Notes: generated by a model not told the origin, from the letters alone. A stretch of DNA of 64,000 nt from Paraburkholderia sp. BL21I4N1 (GCF_002973525.1 NZ_PVEN01000007.1:62001-126000); one strand, 5' to 3'; shown: positions 42,540 through 51,698, counted from the stretch's first letter. Program-made: numbers and translations.

Positions 42540-44654
42540 ATGAGCCGGCTGCCGCAACTTCGCCAGGAGCTGACGCTCAGCGCCGGCGCGCCCACCTCCG
42601 AAGGCGCGCCGACGTGGATGCTGCACGACCCCGCCGCGAACCGTTTTTTCCAGCTCGGCTGGCCGGCCTTCGAGTTGCTGTCGCGCTGGCCGCTCGACGA
42701 CGCGCAGGCCATCGTCGCCAGTGTGAATCGCGACACGACGCTCACCGTCACGATCGACGACATGGAAGCGCTGGTGCGCATGTTGCATCAGCAGAACCTG
42801 CTGGTCGCGCGCACCGCGAGCGACGCCGACCGGCTCGCCGCACGCGCCGAGGCAGGGCGGCTCGGCCAGGCAATGTGGCTGCTCAAGCACTACCTGATGA
42901 TCCGTATTCCGCTGTGGCATCCCATGGCGTTTCTGCGGCGAACCGCGCGCTATGCGTCGTTCGCGTTTCGGCCGGTGTTCTGGATGATGATCGCCGCCTG
43001 CGCGGCGCTCGGTCTGTTTCTCGTATCGCGCCGCTGGGACGAATTCCTGCATACGTTCCACTCGTACGCGGACCTGCAAGGGCTCGTCGCGGTCGGTATC
43101 GCGATCGGCTGCGCCAAGGTCTTGCATGAATTCGCGCACGCGTTCACCGCGCAGCGTTACGGCTGCCGGGTGCCGACCATGGGCGTGGCGTTTCTCGTGA
43201 TGCTGCCGGTGCTGTACACGGATACCACCGAAGCCTGGAAAGTGCCGAGCCGCGCGAGCCGTTTGCGGATCGGTGCGGCGGGCATGCTGAGCGAACTCGC
43301 GCTCGCCGCCGTCGCGACGCTCGCGTGGAGTCTGCTGCCCGACGGTCCGCTGCGCGCCGGCGCGTTTCTGCTCGCCACCACCACCTGGATCGGAACACTG
43401 GCGATCAACGCGAGCCCGTTCATGCGCTTCGACGGCTATTTTCTGCTGTCGGACTGGCTCAACATGCCGAATCTGCATGACCGCGCGTTCGCGCTGGGCC
43501 GCTGGTGGCTGCGCGAGTGGCTATTCGGTTTCGGCGAACCGCAGCCGGAGCCGTGCTCGCCGTCGCGGCGGCGGTTTCTGGTCGGCTTTGCATTTGCGAC
43601 CTGGGTTTATCGGCTCGCGGTGTTTTTCTCGATCGCGCTGGTCGTGTATCACGCGTTTTTCAAGGTGCTGGGGCTGATGCTGTTTTGCATCGAGTTCGGC
43701 TGGTTTATCGTGCGGCCGATGTGGCGCGAAACGCTCGCGTGCTGGCAGCGTCGCGCGGAATTGCGCTGGCGGTGGCAGACCCGGCGCAGCGCGTTGCTCG
43801 GTGCTTTGCTGGTCGGCTTTCTGGTGTTGCCGTGGCACGCGGGCGTGAATGCGCCGGCGGTGTTCGGGCCGCGGCATGCGCAGGGTTTGTACACGGTCGC
43901 GGCCGGCTATGTGGCGGCGACGCCGCCGCCTGCACGGGACGGACAGACGGTGCGAGCGGGCGACGTGCTCGCCACCATCGTCTCGCCCGACCTCGAATTC
44001 AAGCTCAAGGCCGCGCAGGCCGATGAAGCCTTGCTGCGCTGGCAGGTCGAACAGCAGGCGTTCGACGACCGTCTGCGCGAGCAGGGTGTCGCACTGACGC
44101 GGCGCTGGGATGCGGCACGCCAGACGATCGCCGGTCTGCAGGCGGAGATCGAGCAGTTGACGATCCGCGCGCCGTTTGCCGGCACGCTGGATGTGCCGGG
44201 CGACGCGCTCGTGGCCGGCACATGGCTGCCGCGCGGCGAGCGGCTATACGACGTAATCGGGCCGGGCGGTATCAAGGGCGATGCGTTCGTCGGCGAGAAC
44301 GACGTAGGCCGCGTGCGGACCGGTGAGCCGGCCGTGTTCGTCGCGACGCTCGCGGAAATGCGGCCGGTGCATTGCCGTGTGCAGGCGGTCGACAAGGTGA
44401 ATATCGGTGTGCTCGATGAGCCATCGGTCGCGAGCCAGTACGGCGGTCCGATTCCCGCCGAGCAGGACGCGAAGACGCATCAGCTGGTGCCGTTGCAGGC
44501 CACCTGGCGAGTGCGGATCGGCGACTGCGATAGCGGCAGGGCGCTGACGCGCGAGTTGAGCGGAAGCGCATCGCTGGATGGCGGGCGGGAGAGTTATGCG
44601 GGCCAGGGGCTGCGCGCGCTCGTCGCGGTCATGCAGCGGGAAGGCGGCTTTTAA
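42540..44654 (+). CDS. PqqD-like / M50 site-2 protease / HlyD fusion membrane protein
   Basis: A 704-residue protein from ATG 42540 (an in-frame GTG at 42492 is possible). Residues about 1-90 resemble a PqqD-type peptide-binding fold (WMLHDPAANRFFQLGWPAFE). A polytopic region follows with the zinc motif HEFAH (H196, E197, H200) and NASPFMRFDG (N290, D298), the pair of motifs that defines M50 site-2 proteases, so catalysis appears possible. The C-terminal half (about 440-700) is an HlyD-like biotinyl-lipoyl/barrel adaptor (LYTVAAGYVAATPPPARDGQ, QLTIRAPFAGTLDVPGD). It follows the GAF-HlyD gene by 54 bases. It occupies the place of an ABC ATPase in a type I locus. Confidence 0.87.
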   Translation: MSRLPQLRQELTLSAGAPTSEGAPTWMLHDPAANRFFQLGWPAFELLSRWPLDDAQAIVASVNRDTTLTVTIDDMEALVRMLHQQNLLVARTASDADRLAARAEAGRLGQAMWLLKHYLMIRIPLWHPMAFLRRTARYASFAFRPVFWMMIAACAALGLFLVSRRWDEFLHTFHSYADLQGLVAVGIAIGCAKVLHEFAHAFTAQRYGCRVPTMGVAFLVMLPVLYTDTTEAWKVPSRASRLRIGAAGMLSELALAAVATLAWSLLPDGPLRAGAFLLATTTWIGTLAINASPFMRFDGYFLLSDWLNMPNLHDRAFALGRWWLREWLFGFGEPQPEPCSPSRRRFLVGFAFATWVYRLAVFFSIALVVYHAFFKVLGLMLFCIEFGWFIVRPMWRETLACWQRRAELRWRWQTRRSALLGALLVGFLVLPWHAGVNAPAVFGPRHAQGLYTVAAGYVAATPPPARDGQTVRAGDVLATIVSPDLEFKLKAAQADEALLRWQVEQQAFDDRLREQGVALTRRWDAARQTIAGLQAEIEQLTIRAPFAGTLDVPGDALVAGTWLPRGERLYDVIGPGGIKGDAFVGENDVGRVRTGEPAVFVATLAEMRPVHCRVQAVDKVNIGVLDEPSVASQYGGPIPAEQDAKTHQLVPLQATWRVRIGDCDSGRALTRELSGSASLDGGRESYAGQGLRALVAVMQREGGF

Positions 44655-44680
44655 ACGCGCCTTCGCCGCGTGGCGACCGT

Positions 44681-45148
44681 TCAGTTCGGCGCGGCCACGT
44701 TAAAAGGCTTGCCTGGCGTCCACGCCCAGGTGGCCAGCACTTTCGCCCCTGCCGGGCCGGCCTTCGTGACATGGACGACGTTCGCCGGCATCCGGTAACT
44801 CTCGCCGGCATGCACGATTTGGTCGGGCTGGCCGTCTACCTGCACGGTGACTTCCCCTTCGAGCACGTACGCGACCTCCGGGCCGGTCGCTTTGTGCCGC
44901 GGCTTAGCCGCGTTCGGCGGGAATTCGGCGATGCCCATGCCCATCTCGCGATGGGTGCCTGCCACGGGGACGCGTTGCAGGACGACGGTGTCTTTGGCGG
45001 GCGGCGGCGTGCCGGCTGTCCTGCCGCCGTTGGCGAGATTGACTGCGCTGGCGGCATGGGTGGCGTCAGCCGCCTTGGCCGATTGCAGTGGCGCGCTCAA
45101 TGTCATGGCCGCCGTCAAGATCGACGCGAGGCGAAACACGCGATTCAT
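44681..45148 (-). CDS. Exported cupin-domain protein
   Basis: From ATG 45148 the protein is 155 residues with a signal peptide (MNRVFRLASILTAAMTLSAP, cleavage near AKA-AD) and a single cupin barrel. Expected metal-ligand and barrel motifs are present: REMGMGIAEFPPNAAKPRHK, GPEVAYVLEGEVTVQVDG and HAGESYRMPANVVH. Such periplasmic cupins often act as small-molecule binders or stress proteins; substrate is unknown. It converges with the secretion operon (26 bases apart) and follows the beta-lactamase gene on the same strand by 17 bases, so the two are probably co-transcribed. Confidence 0.87.
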   Translation of the reverse strand: MNRVFRLASILTAAMTLSAPLQSAKAADATHAASAVNLANGGRTAGTPPPAKDTVVLQRVPVAGTHREMGMGIAEFPPNAAKPRHKATGPEVAYVLEGEVTVQVDGQPDQIVHAGESYRMPANVVHVTKAGPAGAKVLATWAWTPGKPFNVAAPN

Positions 45149-45165
45149 GGCGATTCCCCTTTTCA

Positions 45166-46362
45166 TCAATGTGCGCCAGCGGCGGCAAGCGCCGACAGAA
45201 TGCGATGCGCGACGGTGACGCGGTCCTCGATCGACACGTTCTTGTTCGCGAGCATCACGATCCCGAGCTGCTTGCCCGGAATAAATGCCACGTACGTGCC
45301 GAAGCCGTTCGTCGAACCGGTCTTGTTGATCCAGACGTCTTGCCGTGGCGCTAACGGCGGCTGGATCGCGGTGACGGGCGTCGCTTTCATCGTCATCGCT
45401 GTCGAGTTGCATTCGAGCAGGGTCTTCAACGCCACCGGATACGGGTACTGCTCCCAGATCAGATCCTGTGTCATCACGCCCGCCGTGAAGTAACCGGTGT
45501 GCGTCGCGGTGACCGCGCGTTGCCAGCTGCCGTCGATCGGCACCAGAGTCATGTTCGCTTGCAGAAAGCGCGTCAGGTCGGCCGCCGTCGTCTTGACGCC
45601 GTACGCCTCGGCGGACAACACGCCCGGCGCGACGCGGATCGGCGAGCCGTCTTTTTTGTAGCCTTGCGCGTAGTCCGGCATGCGGGCCGAAGGCACGTCG
45701 ATATAGCTATTCTTCAGGCCGAGCGCGGGGAACAGGCGCTGTTCCATCAACGGCGTGAACGCCTCGCCCATGCTTTTGGCCGTAATCAGGCCGAGCGTGC
45801 CGATGCCGGGATTCGAATACGTCCGGCACGTGCCCGGCGCGCAGCCCGGCTTCCACGCCTTCAGGTAGCGCAGAAACTGCTCGTCGTTCTGGATCTCGTC
45901 GGGCACTTGCAGCGGCAGCACGCCGGGCGTATGCGTGCCCAGATTGACGAGACTCACCTGTCCGAACGGACTGCCTTGCAGCGACGGCAGGTATTGGCTC
46001 GTCCTGTCCGACAGCGATAGTTTGCCGCTGACCTGCGCATACGATGCCAGCGTCGCGGTGAAGGTCTTGCTCACGGAGCCGATTTCGAACAGCGTGTCTT
46101 GCGTGACCGGCTTGCCGGTTTCCGTCGACGCCACGCCGTAGTTGAACACGTAAGGCTGGCCCGCGACGATCACGCCGACCGCCATGCCGTGTACGCCATC
46201 TTTGGCCATGAGCGGTCGAATGGCGGCGTCGACCGTGCGTTGGATGCTGGCTTGCGGGCTGGTGTTGTTTTTGTTGTTGTCGGCGGCGCGCGTTGCCGGG
46301 GCGATGGCGCACAGCGCGGCGAATGCGATCGTCGCGAGGGGGGAGAGGGGGCGGAGTTTCAT
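45166..46362 (-). CDS. Class C beta-lactamase (AmpC-type)
   Basis: A 398-residue serine hydrolase of the AmpC family, near the usual 380-390 residues. A signal peptide ends near TRA-AD. The three catalytic motifs are intact: S96-V-S-K99, Y182-S-N184 and K347-T-G349. The segment ETGKPVTQDTLFEIGSVSKT and the C-terminal LGIVMLANKNVSIEDRVTVA are typical. It should act in the periplasm on beta-lactams, particularly cephalosporins; related family members can also be peptidoglycan or ester hydrolases. No AmpR gene is adjacent, so expression may not follow the classical inducible arrangement. Confidence 0.92.
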   Translation of the reverse strand: MKLRPLSPLATIAFAALCAIAPATRAADNNKNNTSPQASIQRTVDAAIRPLMAKDGVHGMAVGVIVAGQPYVFNYGVASTETGKPVTQDTLFEIGSVSKTFTATLASYAQVSGKLSLSDRTSQYLPSLQGSPFGQVSLVNLGTHTPGVLPLQVPDEIQNDEQFLRYLKAWKPGCAPGTCRTYSNPGIGTLGLITAKSMGEAFTPLMEQRLFPALGLKNSYIDVPSARMPDYAQGYKKDGSPIRVAPGVLSAEAYGVKTTAADLTRFLQANMTLVPIDGSWQRAVTATHTGYFTAGVMTQDLIWEQYPYPVALKTLLECNSTAMTMKATPVTAIQPPLAPRQDVWINKTGSTNGFGTYVAFIPGKQLGIVMLANKNVSIEDRVTVAHRILSALAAAGAH

Positions 46363-46684
46363 CTAAGTCGTTTCCTTGAATATCGGCCAGGCCGCACTAT
46401 CCGATATTTACGGTTAGCTGACAATCGACGATATGTTGCGCGAGGGTAAAGAAAATCTTGTGGGCGGCCCGCGGCATCAAGTCCGGTGGGCCTGCTCGAT
46501 CGCGAGCGGTCACCATGGCCCGAATGGCCCGCTTTTACCTCCCAATATGAGCAGTTGTTGGGCTCACCAGGCCATTGCTAACCTGCGTGCGGGCCATTTC
46601 AGCGTATCCCGGACGAGCGGGACTTCACAGAACAAATCCCTGGCAAAAATGGCTCAACCATCGATGCTCACTCAGGAGATAACC
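46363..46684. other. Intergenic region between beta-lactamase and chitinase-like genes, nothing further recognised
   Basis: The 322 bases hold the divergent promoters of the two genes but no recognisable -10/-35 pair, hairpin or small gene that I could support. An open frame reaching 46433 on the plus strand is an upstream extension of the chitinase-like gene without family-like sequence. Confidence 0.5.
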
Positions 46685-47737
46685 GTGAAAGTCAAAGCTA
46701 TAAAAGTCGTCGCAGCCGGATTGTTATGCGCCGTGATCGCGGCGTGCGGCGGTGGCACGTCGGACCCGGTCAGTGCCGTTCGAAACAAAATGTCGGTTGC
46801 CTCGGCGTTGCCGGCGGGATTTATTTTCAGCCCGTACAAAGACCTCACGATCAATATGAACTGGAACACGAATGTGATTTCCACCAACGTGACGGGCTCT
46901 TTGCAACCCATTCTGAATGTGATGCCGGGCAAGCTCAACACGCTGACCTGGGCGTTCGCCACCGGTGAATGCGGCAGTGAAAACTGGGCGGGGCTGACGC
47001 CTTCCCAGGTGGCCGGTGCGAATGTTCAGGCCGCCGTTAATGCGGGCAAGAGCTACATCATTTCCACCGGCGGCGCGGCAGGTTCGTTCACCTGCGGCTC
47101 GGATGCCGGATTCAGTAAATTTATCCAGACCTATTACTCGGCCAATATGCTCGGTGTCGATTTCGATATTGAAGCGGGCCAAAGTCAGGACGACATCAAC
47201 AACCTGATCCAGCGTGTGATTGTCGCGCAGAGAACTTATCCCAACCTGCGGTTCAGCTTCACGCTCGCGACCTTGGGCGGCAATTCGCCGCAAAGCCTGG
47301 GCGGCTCGGGCGTGATGGTCATGAACGCGATTCAGGCGGCTGGACTGAAGAATTACACGATCAACCTGATGACAATGGACTACGGCAGTTCCATTCCCGG
47401 CAATTGCGTGATCGGCAGTAGCGGTTCGTGCGATATGGGTTTATCAGCGGTGCAGGCGGCGAAAAATCTGCGCAACTATTATGGCGTGCCTTATAGCCAG
47501 ATCGAACTCACGCCGATGATAGGCGGCAACGATACGCAAGACGAAACCTTCACCACCGCCGACGTCGCCACCGTCTCGGCCTTCGCGATCCAGAACGGTC
47601 TGGCCGGCGTGCATTTCTGGTCGTTCGATCGCGACAACGACTGCGCGCCGGGCTACGCCTCGCCCACCTGCAATAGTTATGGCCAGGCGGGCACGCTGGG
47701 CTTCACCAATCAATTCATCGCCCAGTTGGGTCTTTGA
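46685..47737 (+). CDS. Chitinase-like glycoside hydrolase family 18 lipoprotein
   Basis: The frame opens at 46433, but GTG 46685 follows CAGGAGATAACC and gives a typical lipoprotein signal (VKVKAIKVVAAGLLCAVIAA, lipobox cysteine next, then GGG). The 350-residue protein has the GH18 barrel segments TLTWAFATGECGSENWAGL, LGVDFDIEAGQ (the DxDxE-type catalytic motif, with the terminal Glu as acid/base) and LAGVHFWSFDRDNDCAPG. It probably cleaves or binds beta-1,4-GlcNAc polymers at the cell surface or in the periplasm. It shares a terminator with betA. Confidence 0.85.
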   Translation: MKVKAIKVVAAGLLCAVIAACGGGTSDPVSAVRNKMSVASALPAGFIFSPYKDLTINMNWNTNVISTNVTGSLQPILNVMPGKLNTLTWAFATGECGSENWAGLTPSQVAGANVQAAVNAGKSYIISTGGAAGSFTCGSDAGFSKFIQTYYSANMLGVDFDIEAGQSQDDINNLIQRVIVAQRTYPNLRFSFTLATLGGNSPQSLGGSGVMVMNAIQAAGLKNYTINLMTMDYGSSIPGNCVIGSSGSCDMGLSAVQAAKNLRNYYGVPYSQIELTPMIGGNDTQDETFTTADVATVSAFAIQNGLAGVHFWSFDRDNDCAPGYASPTCNSYGQAGTLGFTNQFIAQLGL

Positions 47738-47739
47738 TC

Positions 47740-47774
47740 GGTGTAAGCGCGACCACCATGGCCGCGCTTACACC
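47740..47774. terminator. Shared hairpin between the chitinase-like gene and betA
   Basis: GGTGTAAGCGCG (47740-47751) pairs perfectly with CGCGCTTACACC (47763-47774). The right arm includes the betA stop codon, so the 12-bp stem can serve both convergent genes. T-tracts are absent. Confidence 0.65.
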
Positions 47775-49456
47775 GCCGCGGTGGCCGCGCGTTTTCTCGA
47801 AGGCGCGCCGTTCGCGACGAAGTAGGGCGTTTCGACGCGCGCCAACGCCGGTCGTCCGCGAATCCGGTCCGCGATTTTCTCCGCGAGCATGATGGTCGGC
47901 GCGTTCAGATTGCCGGTGGTAATGAGCGGCATGATCGACGCATCGACCACGCGCAGCGCTTCCATGCCGTGTACGCGCCCCTCGTTGTCCACGACCGCCA
48001 TGTCGTCATAGCCCATCTTGCACGAGCACGACGGATGGAACGCCGTCTCCGCGCGCATGCGCACGAAGGCGTCGAGTTGTTCGTCGGTGCTCAGGTCGGC
48101 GCCGGGGTTCAACTCGCGGCCGCGATAACGGTCGAGCGCCGGTTGCCGCATGATGTCGCGTGTGATGCGGATGCCGTCGCGGAACTCGCGCCAGTCGAGC
48201 GGATCGGCCATGTAGTTGAACAGAATGCTCGGATGCGCATTCGGATCGCGCGAGGTGAGCTTCACGCGACCCCGGCTCGGCGAGCGCATCGAGCCGACGT
48301 GCGCCTGGAAACCGTGCATCCTGATCGCGTTCGAGCCGTTGTAATTGATCGCGACCGGCAGAAAGTGATACTGGATGTTCGGCCACAAATCGTCGTCGCG
48401 GGTGCGGATGAAACCGCCCGCCTCGAACTGGTTGCTCGCGCCGATACCCGTGCCGTTCAGCATCCATTCGAGGCCTATGCCGGGCTGGTTCCACCATTGC
48501 AGCGCAGGGTAGAGCGAGACCGGCTCCTTGCACTCGTACTGGATATACATCTCCAGATGGTCCTGCAGGTTTTCGCCGACGCCGGGCAGATCGTGCACGA
48601 GCGGCACGTCGAGCTCGCGCAGCCACGTCGAACGACCCACGCCGGAGCGTTGCAACAGTTGCGGAGATGCGATCGCGCCGCTGCACACCAGCACCTCGCG
48701 GCGCGCCTGCGCATTCACGGTCTGGCCATGATGCAGATACGCGACGCCGACCGCGCGCTTGCCGGAGAACAGGACGCGATCAGTCACCGCATGCGTGACG
48801 ATGGTCAGATTCGGCCGCGTTTTCGCGCGATCCAGATAGCCGCGCGCCGTGCTCGAACGGCGGCCGTTGGCCGTGACCGTGCGGTCCATCGGGCCGAAGC
48901 CTTCCTGCTGGTAGCCGTTCAGATCGTCGGTGCGCGCAAAGCCGGCCTGCACGCCGGCTTCGACCATCGCGGCGAACAGCGGATTGTTGCCGGGCTTGCT
49001 GGTGGTCACGTGCACGGGGCCATCGCCGCCGTGGTACGCGTTCGCGCCCGCGTCGCGCGTTTCGGCCTTGCGGAAATACGGCAGGCAATCCAGATAGGTC
49101 CAGTTTTCCAGACCCGCGCGCGTGGCCCAGCCGTCGTAATCGAGCGCATTGCCGCGGATATAGCACATGCCGTTGATCAGCGAGGAGCCGCCGAGACCTT
49201 TGCCGCGCCCGCATTCCATGCGCCGGTTGTTCATATGCGGTTCGGGGTCGGTTTCGTAGGCCCAGTTGTAGCGCCTTCCCTGCAACGGATAAGCGAGCGC
49301 GGCCGGCATTTGCGTGCGGAAATCGAAGCGGTAGTCCGGGCCGCCTGCTTCGAGCAGCAGCACGCTCACGTCCGCGTCTTCGGTGAGGCGCGATGCGAGC
49401 ACGTTGCCCGCCGAACCCGCACCCACGACGATGTAGTCGTATTCGTTCGAAGCCAT
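47768..49456 (-). CDS. betA: Choline dehydrogenase (GMC oxidoreductase)
   Basis: A 562-residue FAD enzyme that oxidises choline to betaine aldehyde at the inner membrane. The FAD motif YIVVGAGSAGNVLASRL begins at residue 8, ECGRGKGLGGSSLINGMCY is the GMC signature 1, GAIASPQLLQRSGVG signature 2, and FHPSCSCKMG with VVDASIMPLITTGNLNAPTI completes the C-terminal active-site region. The order betI-betB-betA with short spacers (14 bases from betB) makes it the last gene of a betIBA operon, which supports choline over other GMC substrates. No betT transporter is adjacent; choVWX could supply choline. Confidence 0.95.
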   Translation of the reverse strand: MASNEYDYIVVGAGSAGNVLASRLTEDADVSVLLLEAGGPDYRFDFRTQMPAALAYPLQGRRYNWAYETDPEPHMNNRRMECGRGKGLGGSSLINGMCYIRGNALDYDGWATRAGLENWTYLDCLPYFRKAETRDAGANAYHGGDGPVHVTTSKPGNNPLFAAMVEAGVQAGFARTDDLNGYQQEGFGPMDRTVTANGRRSSTARGYLDRAKTRPNLTIVTHAVTDRVLFSGKRAVGVAYLHHGQTVNAQARREVLVCSGAIASPQLLQRSGVGRSTWLRELDVPLVHDLPGVGENLQDHLEMYIQYECKEPVSLYPALQWWNQPGIGLEWMLNGTGIGASNQFEAGGFIRTRDDDLWPNIQYHFLPVAINYNGSNAIRMHGFQAHVGSMRSPSRGRVKLTSRDPNAHPSILFNYMADPLDWREFRDGIRITRDIMRQPALDRYRGRELNPGADLSTDEQLDAFVRMRAETAFHPSCSCKMGYDDMAVVDNEGRVHGMEALRVVDASIMPLITTGNLNAPTIMLAEKIADRIRGRPALARVETPYFVANGAPSRKRAATAAV

Positions 49457-49470
49457 CGCGTTTCTCCTCG

Positions 49471-50940
49471 TCAGAACACCGGTTGATAGGGGCCGAGTTC
49501 GACCTGTACGGACTTGATGCGCGTGTAGTGTTCGAGTGTGGTGAGGCCGTTTTCGCGGCCGACGCCCGACTGTTTATAGCCGCCCACCGGCATTTCCGCG
49601 GGCGACTCGCCCCACGTGTTGATCCAGCAGATACCCGCTTCGAGCCGATGAATCACGCGATGCGCGCGCGCCAGGTTCTCGGTGACGACGCCGGCGGCGA
49701 GTCCATACGCGGTGTGGTTCGCGCGGTCGACGGCTTCGTCTTCCGCGTCGAAAACGAGCAGGCTCATCACAGGCCCGAAGATTTCCTCGCGCACGATGCG
49801 CATCTCGTCGCGGCAGTCGGCGAACACCGTGGGCTCGACGTACTGGCCGTTGCCGAAATGCCCGTGGGTGAGGCGCTTGCCGCCTGCGATCAGCCGCGCG
49901 CCTTCCTGCACGCCGCTTTCAATGTAGGCCAGTACCTTCTGCAATTGCGCGGCGCTGACGAGCGGGCCGAAGTTGGTGCGCGCCTCGTTCGGTGCGCCGA
50001 CCCGAATGCGTTTCACCCGCTCCAGCACGAGCGCTTCGAAGCGGTCCATGACGCTGCGTTGCACGAACACGCGCGTGCCGTTGGTGCAGACCTGGCCGGA
50101 GCTGAAGAAGTTGGCGCTCATCGCGATGTCGGCGGCGCGTTCGAGGTTGGCGTCGTCGAACACGAGCAGGGGCGACTTGCCGCCGAGTTCCATCGTCACT
50201 TCTTTCAGCGACGAGGCGCCGGCCACGGACATGACTTTCTTGCCGGTTTCCACGCCGCCCGTAAACGAAATCTTCTCGATGTCCGGATGCGCGGCGAGCA
50301 TCGCGCCTACCCGGCCATCGCCTTGCACGACGTTGAATACGCCGGCGGGCACGCCGGCTTCGGTGTAGATCTCGGCCAGTTTCAACGCCGAAAGCGGCGT
50401 GATTTCGCTCGGCTTGAAAATCATCGCATTGCCGGCAGCGAGGGCGGGCGCCGACTTCCAGCAGGCAATCTGGATCGGGTAATTCCATGCACCGATACCC
50501 GCGCACACGCCCAACGGTTCGCGCCGCGTATAAACGAACGACGACGGCCGCAACGGGATCTGCTGCCCCTCGATCGCGGTGGCGAGGCCCGCGTAGTACT
50601 CGATCACGTCCGCGCCGGTGACGATGTCCACCGCCTGCGTCTCCGCGATCGACTTGCCGGTGTCGCGTGTTTCGAGCGCCGCGAGTTCATCGTTGCGCTC
50701 GCGGAGTAACTCGACCGCGCGGCGCAGAATGCGCGAACGCTGCATGGCCGTGAGCGCGGCCCACTCGCGCTGACCGTCGCGCGCGGACTGCACCGCACGG
50801 TCGACGTCCGCCGCCGATGCCTGTTGCACCGTGGCGAGCGTTTCGCCGGTGGCGGGGTCGAGCGTGTCGAAGGTTTCTCCGCCGGTTGCGTCGACGTAGC
50901 CGCCGCCGATGTAGAGACGTTGGGTTGCGAATGCCGCCAT
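49471..50940 (-). CDS. betB: Betaine aldehyde dehydrogenase
   Basis: An aldehyde dehydrogenase of 489 residues that makes glycine betaine from betaine aldehyde with NAD(P)+. The catalytic pair is E251 in VTMELGGKSP and C285 in FFSSGQVCTNGTRVFV; GAWNYPIQIACWKSAPALAA and ISFTGGVETGKKVM are the nucleotide-binding segments, and the C-terminal GINCxNTWGESPAEMP-like region reads WINTWGESPAEMPVGGYKQS. It lies 30 bases after betI on the same strand. Confidence 0.96.
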   Translation of the reverse strand: MAAFATQRLYIGGGYVDATGGETFDTLDPATGETLATVQQASAADVDRAVQSARDGQREWAALTAMQRSRILRRAVELLRERNDELAALETRDTGKSIAETQAVDIVTGADVIEYYAGLATAIEGQQIPLRPSSFVYTRREPLGVCAGIGAWNYPIQIACWKSAPALAAGNAMIFKPSEITPLSALKLAEIYTEAGVPAGVFNVVQGDGRVGAMLAAHPDIEKISFTGGVETGKKVMSVAGASSLKEVTMELGGKSPLLVFDDANLERAADIAMSANFFSSGQVCTNGTRVFVQRSVMDRFEALVLERVKRIRVGAPNEARTNFGPLVSAAQLQKVLAYIESGVQEGARLIAGGKRLTHGHFGNGQYVEPTVFADCRDEMRIVREEIFGPVMSLLVFDAEDEAVDRANHTAYGLAAGVVTENLARAHRVIHRLEAGICWINTWGESPAEMPVGGYKQSGVGRENGLTTLEHYTRIKSVQVELGPYQPVF

Positions 50941-50970
50941 GACTTGCTCCTTGCTGAAGAGTGGACCGGT

Positions 50971-51558
50971 CTAGCCGCGTGCCGCCAGCACCAGATCGAT
51001 ATATTCGTTGGCCACGCGCAGCGCCGCTTTGGTGTCGAAAGGTTCGCCCGACAACGCGCCGCGCAGCCACAGGCCGTCGATCAACGCCGCGAGACCGCTG
51101 GCCGCGCGGCGCGCCGCTGGGCGCGGCAGCGCTTTCGAAAAATCCGCGCACAGATTCGAGTTCAGCCGACGCGTGTTCACGTATTGCAAACGCCGCAATG
51201 GCGGCTTGTGCATGCTCTCGGACCAGAACGCGAGCCAGGTTTTCATTACCGGAGCGCTGGTTTGTTCCGGGTCGAAATTGGCGGCGACGACCGCGCGCAA
51301 TTTCGAGCGCGGGTCGGCCTTGGCCGCGCGACGGCGGCGCGACGTGGCTTGCCACAGATCGCGCAGCACGTGGCGCATGGTGGCTTCGAGCAAGCCGTCC
51401 TTGTCGCCGAAATAATGACTGACGATGCCGGTGGAAATGCTCGCGCGCTGCGCCACGGAAGCGAGCGTGGCGCCCGCGAGACCGGTCTGGTCGATCGTGA
51501 GCAGGGTGGCGTCGATCAGTTGCGCGCGACGGATTTCGCGCATTCCGAGTTTGGGCAT
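50971..51558 (-). CDS. betI: Choline-responsive TetR-family repressor
   Basis: A 195-residue TetR repressor. The N-terminal segment MPKLGMREIRRAQLIDATLL, the helix-turn-helix ASVAQRASISTGIVSHYFGD and the C-terminal core VMKTWLAFWSESMHKPPLRR match BetI closely. It should repress betIBA until choline binds. A 5-4-5 palindrome of the BetI type lies 79-93 bases upstream of its start, in the region shared with the divergent fdhA gene. Confidence 0.95.
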   Translation of the reverse strand: MPKLGMREIRRAQLIDATLLTIDQTGLAGATLASVAQRASISTGIVSHYFGDKDGLLEATMRHVLRDLWQATSRRRRAAKADPRSKLRAVVAANFDPEQTSAPVMKTWLAFWSESMHKPPLRRLQYVNTRRLNSNLCADFSKALPRPAARRAASGLAALIDGLWLRGALSGEPFDTKAALRVANEYIDLVLAARG

Positions 51559-51637
51559 GGCGCTCGTGGTAGTGGGGCAAAAGGCGGGCGCGTGTTGCTT
51601 CGCCCGTTTTTTCGAGGGTCCATGCTAGTTTTTTTAT

Positions 51638-51651
51638 ATTGAACAGTCAAT
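51638..51651. promoter_or_regulatory. BetI operator candidate
   Basis: ATTGA-N4-TCAAT, a perfect 5-base inverted repeat spaced by four, followed by CAATAAAA. It sits in an A/T-rich island between betI and fdhA and fits the known BetI operator pattern around TTGA/TCAA half-sites. Confidence 0.7.
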
Positions 51652-51698
51652 CAATAAAAAACGGCTTGCCTCAACCGGGGCGCGGCTTGCGCGGGCCG

